Assembly: GCF_013608025.1 (NCBI RefSeq)
Contig: NZ_VDLV01000044.1
Span: forward strand, 67,345-131,344
Direction of reading: 5' to 3'
Length of the DNA stretch: 64,000 nucleotides
Source: Pseudomonas brassicacearum subsp. neoaurantiaca
GTDB taxonomy: Bacteria > Pseudomonadota > Gammaproteobacteria > Pseudomonadales > Pseudomonadaceae
The translations under genes and the position numbers were made by a program. Each line of letters opens with the position of its first letter. The stretch's first letter is position 1. Positions 28,368 to 36,498 of the stretch are shown piece after piece. A model generated the notes under the pieces. It saw nothing but the letters and a program-made list of their open reading frames with translations, did not search any database and was not told where the DNA came from.

Positions 28368-28391
28368 GTGCGCAGTGTCTTTTTCCGTGGA

Positions 28392-28498
28392 CTGTGGGAG
28401 CGAGCCTGCTCGCGAAAGCGCAGGAGCTACCGACAGTGAAGTGACGGTTATACCGCTATCGTCGGATCGCCGCCCGGAGCAGGCTTGCTCCCACAGGG
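28392..28498. repeat. REP doublet (one arm diverged)
   Basis: Left copy GTGGGAGCGAGCCTGCTCGC is standard; the right copy GGAGCAGGCTTGCTCCCACA is altered in its inner arm. About 60 bp separate them. Confidence 0.8.
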
Positions 28499-28546
28499 TT
28501 CGCTGATACTATTGCCACCGATTTTGTTTCTGCCACAGGAAACTGC

Positions 28547-29284
28547 ATGTCATTCATCCAAGCCAACCTGATCCATCTTCTGGCCGCGATCTGGTTCATT
28601 GTCTGCTGGGCCGGCTACACCCGTTACGCCTCATGGAAAGCACGCGATACGGCCTGCCTGGCCAGTGTCATGCACCTCTACCGCGAAGACTGGATGCGCC
28701 GCATGCTGCTACGCGACAACCGTATCGCCGATGCCAGCGTGATCGGCAACCTGGAGCGCAACGCGTCGTTTTTTGCCTCCAGTACACTGATTATCCTGGC
28801 AGGCATCCTGACGGTACTCGGGGCGTCCGACCGGGCGGTGTCGTTGCTGGCGGACCTGCCATTGGTACAACAAGCCTCACAGGGCATGGCTGAAGTGAAG
28901 TTGCTGTGCCTGGCGCTGGTGTTCGTGTATGCGTTCTTCACGTTCAGTTGGTGCATGCGCCAATACAACTTCGCTGCGGTCCTGGTGGGGTCGGCGCCGA
29001 TGATCGGTGAGCGGCATGTGTCCGAGCAGGAGCGCAAGGCTTTTGCGTCAAGGGCCGCACGGGTTATTTCCATGGCGGCCAACCAGTTCAACTTCGGCCT
29101 GCGTTCGTATTATTTCGGCATGACCATGTTGGCCTGGTTCGTCAGCCCCTGGTTATTCATGTTGATGAGTGCCGGCGTGGTCTTCGTGTTGTATCAGCGC
29201 GAGTTTCATTCCGATGTATTGGATGTGATGGTCTATACGCCTACCGAAGCGCCAGCGCCCGAGGCAGGCAAGGAAGCGGCCTGA
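28547..29284 (+). CDS. DUF599 inner-membrane protein
   Basis: 245 aa with four predicted helices (residues about 5-23, 73-93, 120-140, 190-222). MRRMLLRDNRIADASVIGNLERNASFFAS (residues 50-78) is the family's conserved block, and FGLRSYYFGMTMLAWF lies before the last helix. CAGGAAA precedes the ATG. The family has no assigned function. It is transcribed alone and ends at a bidirectional terminator shared with the lipoprotein gene. Confidence 0.85.
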   Translation: MSFIQANLIHLLAAIWFIVCWAGYTRYASWKARDTACLASVMHLYREDWMRRMLLRDNRIADASVIGNLERNASFFASSTLIILAGILTVLGASDRAVSLLADLPLVQQASQGMAEVKLLCLALVFVYAFFTFSWCMRQYNFAAVLVGSAPMIGERHVSEQERKAFASRAARVISMAANQFNFGLRSYYFGMTMLAWFVSPWLFMLMSAGVVFVLYQREFHSDVLDVMVYTPTEAPAPEAGKEAA

Positions 29285-29316
29285 TGACGCAGCAACTTTC
29301 GTGAATGCCAGATACA

Positions 29317-29346
29317 AGAAAACCCGCACCAGGCGGGTTTTCTTTT
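29317..29346 (+). terminator. Terminator between the convergent DUF599 and lipoprotein genes
   Basis: AAGAAAACCCGC / GCGGGTTTTCTT with a 5-nt loop, followed by TT. The A/T flanks make it usable in both directions. Confidence 0.88.
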
Positions 29347-29361
29347 GCTGCTAAAACCGTA

Positions 29362-29613
29362 TCAGTTGGTTTTAGGCGCGGTGGCAGGTGCTTGTTCCTG
29401 CTGGGCGGCGCTGTTCGATTCAGACTGAGCTTTGGCAGCTTCGGCGTTTTCTTTCGCCGCGTCGTTCACTTTATCCTGTGCTTTGTTCATGTCTTGCTGA
29501 GCTTGTTCAGCGTGTTGGTTGGCATCTTGAGCTTTGTCCTCGGATTTTTTATCGCAGGCGGCGAGACCGAGGGAGGCGGCCAACATCAAGGCAATAGCAA
29601 AAGTCTTACGCAT
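29362..29613 (-). CDS. Small Ala/Gln-rich lipoprotein
   Basis: 83 aa. The signal peptide MRKTFAIALMLAASLGLAAC has a lipobox (LAAC) with C20 as the lipidated residue. The mature part is a charged, Ala/Gln/Lys-rich heptad-like helix (DANQHAEQAQQDMNKAQDKV) ending in TN, without other domains. Position +2 after Cys is Asp, which is the inner-membrane retention signal in E. coli, though Pseudomonas uses other residues too. AAGGAG lies 8-9 bases upstream. Likely envelope protein; function unknown. Confidence 0.9.
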   Translation of the reverse strand: MRKTFAIALMLAASLGLAACDKKSEDKAQDANQHAEQAQQDMNKAQDKVNDAAKENAEAAKAQSESNSAAQQEQAPATAPKTN

Positions 29614-29749
29614 GGGGTGTTTCTCCTTATGGATATAACTACTGGCCGTTGGAGCCGCGCCCCCGGGGTTAAGTTCCTCCTGAAGCCATAGATATATAAC
29701 TTGCCTGTAGATGGAACTTTATCGCCTACCTTGAAGGAGTATTGGACCG

Positions 29750-30226
29750 ATGGCTGAAGATTCCGTTTTTGACCGCGCGACACGTTTTTTATCTGCGCTC
29801 AGGCACTGCCAGGTGTTGGGCTTGAAGCTGCACAGCGCCAGTCGCGATGGGTTGACCGTCGTGTTGCCTTACAGCCCACAGATCATTGGCAATCCCCTGA
29901 CTGGGATTGTCCATGGCGGTGCGTTGACCACCTTGATGGACACCGCCTGCGGCATGTCGACGTTGTACGTGTTACCGCAGTTTGAAGTCTGTCCGACCCT
30001 GGACCTGCGTATCGACTACATGCACGCCGCCATGCCCGACAAAGCGATTTATGGCTTCGCTCAATGCTATCGGGTCACGCCGGACGTGATCTTCAGCCGT
30101 GGGTTTGCCTACCAGGACGATCCGGAGCAGCCCATTGCCCATGCGGTCGGCACGTTCATGCGCCTGGGTGACAGCGCCCGGGGAATGAAAAAGGGCGGCC
30201 TGACGGCGGCTGCGCAAAAACCATGA
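29750..30226 (+). CDS. PaaI-family hotdog thioesterase
   Basis: 158 aa. The hotdog motif IVHGGALTTLMDTACGMST holds the His-Gly-Gly turn and the acidic residue D62 or thereabouts; DLRIDYMHAA is the following strand. Such proteins hydrolyse acyl-CoA thioesters. AAGGAG lies 11 bases upstream. It overlaps the next gene by 4 bases (ATGA), and the neighbour is of the same fold, so the pair probably works as a hetero-oligomer or on related acyl-CoAs. Substrate unknown. Confidence 0.9.
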   Translation: MAEDSVFDRATRFLSALRHCQVLGLKLHSASRDGLTVVLPYSPQIIGNPLTGIVHGGALTTLMDTACGMSTLYVLPQFEVCPTLDLRIDYMHAAMPDKAIYGFAQCYRVTPDVIFSRGFAYQDDPEQPIAHAVGTFMRLGDSARGMKKGGLTAAAQKP

Positions 30227-30684
30227 CCGATATCACTGAGACGCAACTGCGCCAGGCGTGCGAGCAGGGCGACGTCGGACGGCTGCTGGCCTTGATTCCC
30301 TATGCACGACTCATCGGCGTCGAATGCGCGCGCCAGGGCGATGAATTGCTGTTTTGCCTACCAGCCAATAAGGACAACATTGGTAACCCTTTACTGCCTG
30401 CTATCCACGGCGGGGTCATCGCCGGATTCATGGAGCTATCGGCCGCCGTTCATCTGCTGATCGCCACCCGTGCGGCCGGTGTGCCGAAGATCATCGATTT
30501 TTCCCTGGATTACCTGCGGGCCGGGCAGTTTCGCGATACCTATGCCAGATGCCAGGTCTGGCGCCAGGGGCGGCGTGTGGCCAACGTTGCGATCACCGCC
30601 TGGCAGGAAGCTGAAGCCGAACCCATCGCCACCGCCCGAGCCCATTTCAAGATCCCGGCGTCCTCCAAGCCGGCCGGCTCTTGA
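30223..30684 (+). CDS. PaaI-family hotdog thioesterase, second of pair
   Basis: 153 aa. LLPAIHGGVIAGFMELSAAV is the hotdog motif, with Glu in place of the Asp of its neighbour; DFSLDYLRAG is the next strand. It begins inside the preceding gene (4-base overlap) and its stop codon lies within the heat-shock promoter of htpG. Identity to the first gene is low, so it is an old duplication or an independent recruitment. Confidence 0.9.
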   Translation: MTDITETQLRQACEQGDVGRLLALIPYARLIGVECARQGDELLFCLPANKDNIGNPLLPAIHGGVIAGFMELSAAVHLLIATRAAGVPKIIDFSLDYLRAGQFRDTYARCQVWRQGRRVANVAITAWQEAEAEPIATARAHFKIPASSKPAGS

Positions 30685-30705
30685 AATCACCCGAGTTGCC
30701 CCCAC
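30680..30705 (+). promoter_or_regulatory. Sigma32-type heat-shock promoter of htpG
   Basis: CTTGAA (30680-30685), 14 bp, CCCCAC (30700-30705), close to the sigma32 consensus CTTGAA/CCCCAT. It overlaps the stop codon of the upstream gene and lies about 65 bp before htpG. Confidence 0.75.
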
Positions 30706-30771
30706 CTTGAGGACATCCCGCCGCCAATCTCTGCGAGGCGGACACCACCATCCACTTGGAGTTTGATGACC

Positions 30772-32676
30772 ATGAGCGTGGAAACTCAAAAGGAAACCCT
30801 GGGCTTCCAGACCGAGGTGAAGCAACTGCTGCACCTGATGATTCACTCGCTGTATTCGAATAAGGAAATTTTCCTCCGCGAGCTGATTTCGAACGCCTCC
30901 GACGCTGTCGACAAATTACGTTTCGAAGCGCTGTCCAAGCCAGAACTGCTGGAAGGCGGCGCCGAGCTGAAAATCCGTGTGAGCTTCGACAAGGACGCCA
31001 AGACCGTCACCCTCGAAGACAACGGTATCGGCATGAGCCGCGACGAGGTGATCACGCACCTGGGCACCATCGCCAAGTCCGGCACCGCCGATTTCATGAA
31101 GAACCTGTCCGGCGATCAGAAAAAGGATTCCCACCTGATCGGTCAGTTCGGCGTTGGTTTCTATTCCGCGTTCATCGTCGCTGACCACGTCGAAGTGTTC
31201 AGCCGCCGTGCCGGCCTCGCTGCGAGCGAAGGCGTGCACTGGGCGTCCAAGGGCGAGGGCGAGTTCGAAGTCGCCACTGTCGACAAGGCCGATCGCGGTA
31301 CCCGCATCGTCCTGCACCTCAAGTCTGGCGAAGAAGAGTTCGCCGATGGCTGGCGTCTGCGCAACATCATCAAGAAGTACTCCGACCACATCGCGCTGCC
31401 AATCGAGCTGCCGAAGGAAGTCACCGCTGCCGAAGGCGAAGAAAAGCCTGAAGTGGAATGGGAAACCGTCAACCGCGCCAGTGCCCTGTGGACCCGTCCT
31501 CGCACCGAGATCAAGGACGAGGAATACCAGGAGTTCTACAAGCACATCGGTCATGACTACGAAAATCCGCTGAGCTGGAGCCATAACAAGGTCGAAGGCA
31601 AGCTGGAATACAGTTCGCTGCTGTACGTACCGGCCCGTGCGCCGTTCGATTTGTACCAGCGCGAAGCGCCACGCGGCCTCAAGCTGTATGTGCAGCGCGT
31701 ATTCGTGATGGACCAGGCCGAATCGTTCCTGCCGCTGTACCTGCGCTTCATCAAGGGAGTTGTGGACTCCAACGATTTGTCGCTGAACGTTTCGCGGGAA
31801 ATCCTGCAGAAAGATCCGATCATCGATTCCATGAAATCGGCGCTGACCAAGCGTGTCCTGGACATGCTTGAGAAGCTGGCGAAGAACGAGCCCGAGCAGT
31901 ACAAGGGCTTCTGGAAGAATTTTGGCCAGGTCATGAAAGAAGGCCCGGCCGAAGACTTCGCCAATAAAGAGAAGATCGCCGGCCTGCTGCGCTTTGCCTC
32001 GACCCAGGGCGACGACGGCGAGCAGATCGTTGGCCTGGCCGACTACCTGGCCCGCGCCAAGGAAGGCCAGGACAAGATCTACTACCTGACCGGCGAGACT
32101 TATGCACAGGTCAAGAACAGCCCGCACCTGGAAGTCTTCCGCAAGAAAGGCATCGAAGTGCTGCTGCTCACCGATCGCATCGACGAGTGGCTGATGAGCT
32201 ACCTCAACGAGTTCGACGGCAAGAGCTTCGTCGATGTCGCTCGTGGCGACCTGGACCTTGGCAACCTGGATTCGGAAGAAGACAAGAAAGCCGCCGAGGA
32301 AGTGGCCAAGAGCAAGGAAGGCCTGGTGGAGCGGATCAAGACTGCATTGGGCGATGCTGTCAGCGAAGTGCGGGTTTCCCACCGTCTGACCGATTCCCCG
32401 GCGATCCTGGCCATCGGTGAGCAGGACCTGGGCCTGCAAATGCGCCAGATCCTCGAAGCCAGCGGCCAGAAGGTCCCGGATTCCAAGCCGATCTTCGAAT
32501 TCAATCCGGCTCACCCGCTGGTGGAGAAGCTCGACAACGAGCAGAGCGAAGAGCGTTTTGGCGACCTGTCGCATATCCTCTTCGACCAGGCGGCCCTGGC
32601 GGCCGGCGACAGCCTGAAAGACCCGGCGGCGTATGTCCGGCGCTTGAACAAGCTGTTGGTTGAATTGTCAGCTTAA
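30772..32676 (+). CDS. htpG: Chaperone HtpG (Hsp90)
   Basis: 634 aa, usual for bacterial Hsp90. GHKL ATPase domain: NKEIFLRELISNASDAVDKL, VTLEDNGIGMSRDEVI, GQFGVGFYSAFIVADHVEV; middle domain with LYVQRVFVMDQAESFLPLYL and SNDLSLNVSREILQ; C-terminal dimerisation domain at the end. I use the ATG at 30772 (MSVETQKETLGFQTEV); an ATG two codons upstream is equally close to TTGGAG. Heat-shock control is suggested by the promoter at 30680. A terminator follows. Confidence 0.98.
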   Translation: MSVETQKETLGFQTEVKQLLHLMIHSLYSNKEIFLRELISNASDAVDKLRFEALSKPELLEGGAELKIRVSFDKDAKTVTLEDNGIGMSRDEVITHLGTIAKSGTADFMKNLSGDQKKDSHLIGQFGVGFYSAFIVADHVEVFSRRAGLAASEGVHWASKGEGEFEVATVDKADRGTRIVLHLKSGEEEFADGWRLRNIIKKYSDHIALPIELPKEVTAAEGEEKPEVEWETVNRASALWTRPRTEIKDEEYQEFYKHIGHDYENPLSWSHNKVEGKLEYSSLLYVPARAPFDLYQREAPRGLKLYVQRVFVMDQAESFLPLYLRFIKGVVDSNDLSLNVSREILQKDPIIDSMKSALTKRVLDMLEKLAKNEPEQYKGFWKNFGQVMKEGPAEDFANKEKIAGLLRFASTQGDDGEQIVGLADYLARAKEGQDKIYYLTGETYAQVKNSPHLEVFRKKGIEVLLLTDRIDEWLMSYLNEFDGKSFVDVARGDLDLGNLDSEEDKKAAEEVAKSKEGLVERIKTALGDAVSEVRVSHRLTDSPAILAIGEQDLGLQMRQILEASGQKVPDSKPIFEFNPAHPLVEKLDNEQSEERFGDLSHILFDQAALAAGDSLKDPAAYVRRLNKLLVELSA

Positions 32677-32688
32677 TCACGTTGTAGG

Positions 32689-32714
32689 AAAAACCCGCTT
32701 CGGCGGGTTTTTTC
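32689..32714 (+). terminator. Rho-independent terminator after htpG
   Basis: AAAAACCCGC / GCGGGTTTTT around a TTCG tetraloop, T run at the end. Confidence 0.93.
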
Positions 32715-32746
32715 ATTTCCATTGTTCCGCCAAGGGGAAGTCAACT

Positions 32747-33475
32747 ATGAGTCAGATTACGGTTCGTTCGGTGGTGTATCAGCTCGATGGCCAAACCTAT
32801 GAAAGTCGCCTGGCCTTCGATACCCACCAGCAGGGCCCGCGCCCGGGTTTGCTGATGGCACCGAATTGGATGGGCGTAGGGGCTGGAGCCGAGGAAATCG
32901 CCAGGTCAGTGGCGGCGAACGGTTACGTGGTGCTGATTGCCGACCTGTACGGGCAAACGGTGCGCCCGAGCAATGCCGACGAGGCCGGTGCGGCGATGAT
33001 GCCGCTCAAGAACGACCGGGCCTTGTTGCGCAAGCGCATGCAGGCCGCATTCGAGCAATTGCAAAGCCAGGGCGAAGCACAGGTCGACGTTTCGAAACTG
33101 GCCACGTTCGGCTTTTGCTTTGGCGGTTGCTGTTCCTTGGAACTGGCTCGCACCGGTGCGCCGCTCAAGGCCGCGATTTCGTTCCACGGCACCTTGGACA
33201 CGCCGAACCCGGCCGATGCGCAGAACATCCAGGGCGCTGTCCTGGTGATGCACGGCGCCTCCGACCCGTTGGTGCCGAAAGAACAACTGCCGGCTTTCGA
33301 GGATGAAATGAACGCCGCTGGGGTGGATTGGCAACTGCTGAGCTATGGCGGTGCCGTGCACTCTTTTACCGACCCGCAGGCCAACGTGCCCGGCAAGATG
33401 ATGTACAACGCCAAGGTTGCCGGGCGGGCGTTCCGCTCGATGCACAATTTGCTCGATGAAGTGTTCAAGGGCTGA
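32747..33475 (+). CDS. Dienelactone hydrolase family protein
   Basis: 242 aa, cytosolic alpha/beta-hydrolase. The nucleophile is C124 in GFCFGG, followed by Asp in HGASDPLVP and His in GGAVHSF: the Cys-Asp-His triad of dienelactone hydrolases. GLLMAPNWMGV gives the oxyanion strand. GGGGAAG precedes the ATG. True dienelactone hydrolases sit in chlorocatechol clusters; none is present here, so the substrate is open. Confidence 0.92.
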   Translation: MSQITVRSVVYQLDGQTYESRLAFDTHQQGPRPGLLMAPNWMGVGAGAEEIARSVAANGYVVLIADLYGQTVRPSNADEAGAAMMPLKNDRALLRKRMQAAFEQLQSQGEAQVDVSKLATFGFCFGGCCSLELARTGAPLKAAISFHGTLDTPNPADAQNIQGAVLVMHGASDPLVPKEQLPAFEDEMNAAGVDWQLLSYGGAVHSFTDPQANVPGKMMYNAKVAGRAFRSMHNLLDEVFKG

Positions 33476-33498
33476 TTGCGCTGTCGTCTGTCTGATTG

Positions 33499-33593
33499 CT
33501 ATCGCGAGCAAGCTCGCTCCCACACTGGCTCTAAGCGTTCGCAAATGCTGCGGGCACCTCGGTCAACTGTGGGAGCGAGCTTGCTCGCGATGG
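33499..33593. repeat. REP doublet (class 1)
   Basis: Inverted pair between the convergent dienelactone hydrolase and pirin genes, in the polarity of the RAYT-flanking doublets. Confidence 0.92.
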
Positions 33594-33616
33594 CTGCCTG
33601 ACAGGCAACCCTGAAA

Positions 33617-34477
33617 TCAGGGCAACTCGATCCGCTCGCTTTCCCCCGGCACAGTTGGCCAGTCTCCAGCCGCCCAGCGCCGGCGGGCCTCGTCTATCCG
33701 GGCCGGGTCGCTGGAGACGAAATTCCAGTTCATTCGCCGCGGCCCGTCCAAGGGCGCACCGCCGAACAGCACGGCATGGCAATCGCTGTCGGCCGACAGC
33801 GTCATTTCTTCTCCGGCGGGCAATATGACCAGCGAACGGGGCTCCAGTGGCTCACCGTCCAATTGCGCTTCACCGCCCAGGACATACAACGCGCGCTCTT
33901 CATGTTCCGTGGGAATCAGCAAGGTCGTCGCGGTTTGCAGGTGCAGTTCGGCATACAGCGTAGGCGACAGCACCGGCACCGGCGATTCCAGGCAAAAGCC
34001 TGACCCGGCGATCATGCGAATGCTGACGCCCAGGTTATCGCTGACCGGCAGGCTGTTGGCCGGATGATAACTGTAGTGTCCAGGGCCTTCTTCATGGGAC
34101 TTGGGCGAGGCCAGCCAGACTTGCAGCCCATGCATGACAAAACCTCGTTTCACCAATGCCTGCGGCGTGCGTTCGACATGGGCAATCGCGCTGCCAGCGG
34201 TCATCCAACTGACGTCTCCGGCGTTGACCACCTGATCGGAACCGAGGCTGTCCTTGTGCTGGATCTGGCCCTCGAACAGGTAGGTGAGGGTGGACAGGCC
34301 GATATGTGGGTGCTGGCGGATGTTCATCCCTTTGCCCGCCGGGTAGGACGTCTGCAGCATATGGTCGAAAAACACGAAAGGTCCGACGCTACGGCATTTG
34401 GCGGACGGCAAGGGCCGAAGAATCGGCTGGCCTTCCACGTCCTCTGCACGGGGGCGAACGATCAGGGGAGCGGTCAT
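33617..34477 (-). CDS. Pirin family protein
   Basis: 286 aa, double cupin. Metal ligands of pirin are in place: H56 and H58 in RQHPHIGLST, H100 and E102 in IAHVERTP. PFVFFDHM and GKGMNIRQHPH are family signatures. The start at 34477 is the first ATG before the domain, with TGGAAG upstream. Bacterial pirins act as quercetinases or as regulators of central metabolism; which applies here is unknown. Confidence 0.93.
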   Translation of the reverse strand: MTAPLIVRPRAEDVEGQPILRPLPSAKCRSVGPFVFFDHMLQTSYPAGKGMNIRQHPHIGLSTLTYLFEGQIQHKDSLGSDQVVNAGDVSWMTAGSAIAHVERTPQALVKRGFVMHGLQVWLASPKSHEEGPGHYSYHPANSLPVSDNLGVSIRMIAGSGFCLESPVPVLSPTLYAELHLQTATTLLIPTEHEERALYVLGGEAQLDGEPLEPRSLVILPAGEEMTLSADSDCHAVLFGGAPLDGPRRMNWNFVSSDPARIDEARRRWAAGDWPTVPGESERIELP

Positions 34478-34603
34478 GGTGTCTTCCAGGTTGAACGACG
34501 AATGGGCGAAGCATAACCCGAGCTTGCAACGGACGGCAGCGACGGCTTGAACCCAGGCGGGACGGCGGGGGTCTATGCTGCTCATGGCTTCTGGAGAGCG
34601 CCC

Positions 34604-35611
34604 GTGTCGATCCGTCTGATGTTCGCTTGTCTGCTGGCCATTGTGAGCAGCGCCGCCGTGGCTCGCGAATATGCCTACAGTGATGCGCACCTGCATTACG
34701 TTGATTTCTTCCAGGAAACCGCCGGCATGCCCAAGCTGCTCAAGGCGATGGCGGACAATCGCATCGAGCACGTGATGATTTCCGGCGTGCCCGTGGCGAA
34801 GAAATGGCACGAAGACGAACCCAAGCGTCCGCGTTATTACGCCGGTGACGATGCGGACGCCTATTGGTACAGCGCCACCGACGTGATCGTCGCTGCAGCG
34901 GTCTCCAAGCTCCCTGCTGAGCAACGCCAGCACTTCCATCCCTTCCTGTCAGGCTTCAACCCCAACGACAAAAACTCCGACGCCCACATCCAGCGCATGC
35001 TCGATCTCTATCCGGGGCTGTGGCAAGGCATCGGCGAAGTGTTTACCCGTCATGACGATCTGACGGCGCTGACCTCAGGCGACACGCCGCGCGCCAACAA
35101 TGAGGCTATGACACGCATCTATCACTTGGCGGCGGAAAACGACCTGCCGGTGATGCTCCATTCCAATATCACCTCCAAGCGTGAGAAAAATCCGCTGTAC
35201 CTGGCGGAAATCGAAGAGCCGTTGCGCAATCATCCGCACACACGGTTCATCTGGGCTCATGCTGGCACGAGCCTGGAGATTCACCGGCATCAGACCCAGC
35301 TGGATTTTCTGCTGCCTACTCTGACGCGGATGCTTGAGTCATACCCCAATCTATACATTGACCTGTCTTGGAGCCTGCTCACGCCGTATCTGCTGGACGA
35401 GGCGGGTAAGCCTCGCGATAAATGGCTAAAGCTCGTGGAGCGCTTCCCGGAGCGCTTCATGGTGGGGTCGGACGTGGTAGGACGATTCAACAAGTTGGGT
35501 AAGGAATTGCACGGCTTCGATCCGTTCCTCGATGCTTTGCCGGAAGACGTAGCGAGAAAAGTGGCGCGGGATAACTTCCTGGCGGTGTTGCCGCGCTCAG
35601 TGCCGCGTTGA
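34604..35611 (+). CDS. Exported amidohydrolase (metal-dependent hydrolase)
   Basis: 335 aa from a GTG start with CTGGAGAG 7 bases upstream. Signal peptide MSIRLMFACLLAIVSSAAVA. The TIM-barrel metal sites are DAHLHYVDF (HxH), VMLHSNITS, FIWAHAGTS and the final Asp in VGSDVVGR, the set of the amidohydrolase-2 family. The product is thus probably periplasmic, which is unusual for this mainly cytosolic family. Substrate unknown. It is divergent from pirin, 126 bp apart. Confidence 0.87.
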   Translation: MSIRLMFACLLAIVSSAAVAREYAYSDAHLHYVDFFQETAGMPKLLKAMADNRIEHVMISGVPVAKKWHEDEPKRPRYYAGDDADAYWYSATDVIVAAAVSKLPAEQRQHFHPFLSGFNPNDKNSDAHIQRMLDLYPGLWQGIGEVFTRHDDLTALTSGDTPRANNEAMTRIYHLAAENDLPVMLHSNITSKREKNPLYLAEIEEPLRNHPHTRFIWAHAGTSLEIHRHQTQLDFLLPTLTRMLESYPNLYIDLSWSLLTPYLLDEAGKPRDKWLKLVERFPERFMVGSDVVGRFNKLGKELHGFDPFLDALPEDVARKVARDNFLAVLPRSVPR

Positions 35612-35617
35612 GTTGCT

Positions 35618-35714
35618 TTTGTGGCGAGGGAGCTTGCTCCCGCTGGGCTACGCAGTAGCCCCAAAATCTGGCGACTGCTGCGCAGTCGAGCGGGAGCAAG
35701 CTCCCTCGCCACAG
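35618..35714. repeat. REP pair (class 2)
   Basis: Inverted pair GTGGCGAGGGAGCTTGCTCC and GGGAGCAAGCTCCCTCGCCA with GCTACGCAGTAGC as secondary arm, starting 7 bp after the amidohydrolase stop. Confidence 0.88.
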
Positions 35715-35820
35715 GTCAACCTTATCCCCGAGCTATCGGTGGCCTGGCCAACATCGCTCTGTCATCAGCCTGTCACCCCCGCGTCATACCCTCGCGCTCA
35801 TCTCAATCAAGGAGCGCACC

Positions 35821-36285
35821 ATGCACCTCACCCGTTCAAGCGCACTGCTCGCGTTGTTGTTGACCTGCGGCCTGGCCCAGGCTGAAGTCCGTGTCGAAGG
35901 CCCGGTGGAATATGGGGTCTTCGAAGGACCGAAGGCCGAGTTGCAGTCGGGCGAGCGGGTCCTGCGTCGCAGCAATGAGCAGATCCGCCAGACCGAAAGT
36001 GTTCCGGCCAAGCTGGGCACCAAATTTGGTATGCGCTATCAGTTGGCGGGCAAGATCGAGAATGACCAGCCGCTGACCTTGCTGTATTTCACCCCGGGTA
36101 TCCGTACGCCCGATGGCGTGCGCCACGACAAGTTCGAGGTTATCCAGAAACTGGTGCCCGGCGCGCCCCAGGATGTCATGGCCTATGAATTCACTGAAAG
36201 CCACGAAGTGGTGCCGGGGGAGTGGCGGTTCATGGTGTTCCAGGGCGATCGGTTGCTGACGCAGCAGCGGTTTGTCGTGCGCTGA
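35821..36285 (+). CDS. DUF3859 periplasmic protein
   Basis: 154 aa with a signal peptide (MHLTRSSALLALLLTCGLAQA). The mature part is a single beta-rich domain, VRVEGPVEYGVFEGPK... to GEWRFMVFQGDRLLTQQRF, in the DUF3859 family. AAGGAG precedes the ATG. No partner gene is evident; REPs flank it on both sides. Function unknown. Confidence 0.85.
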   Translation: MHLTRSSALLALLLTCGLAQAEVRVEGPVEYGVFEGPKAELQSGERVLRRSNEQIRQTESVPAKLGTKFGMRYQLAGKIENDQPLTLLYFTPGIRTPDGVRHDKFEVIQKLVPGAPQDVMAYEFTESHEVVPGEWRFMVFQGDRLLTQQRFVVR

Positions 36286-36311
36286 AGCGGAGTCAAATTT
36301 GAGGGCGAGCT

Positions 36312-36404
36312 TGTGTGGGAGCGAGCTTGCTCGCGATAGCGGTTGATCAGCCAACTTCGATATTGACTGATCCGGCCTCATCGCGAGCAAGCTCGCTCCC
36401 ACAA
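36312..36404. repeat. REP doublet (class 1)
   Basis: Inverted pair between DUF3859 and the fabB terminator. Confidence 0.92.
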
Positions 36405-36442
36405 AGGGATGCTCTCTGGCATCTGCGGTTTATTGAGCAGAC

Positions 36443-36478
36443 AAAAAAAACGCCCCGAACCAGTCGGGGCGTTTTTGT
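36443..36478 (-). terminator. Terminator of fabAB
   Basis: Stem GCCCCGA / TCGGGGC; read on the minus strand it is followed by a run of T (eight A on the plus strand). Also T-flanked on the plus strand. Confidence 0.9.
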
Positions 36479-36498
36479 GTGTGGCGTCGCGGCGGGGC

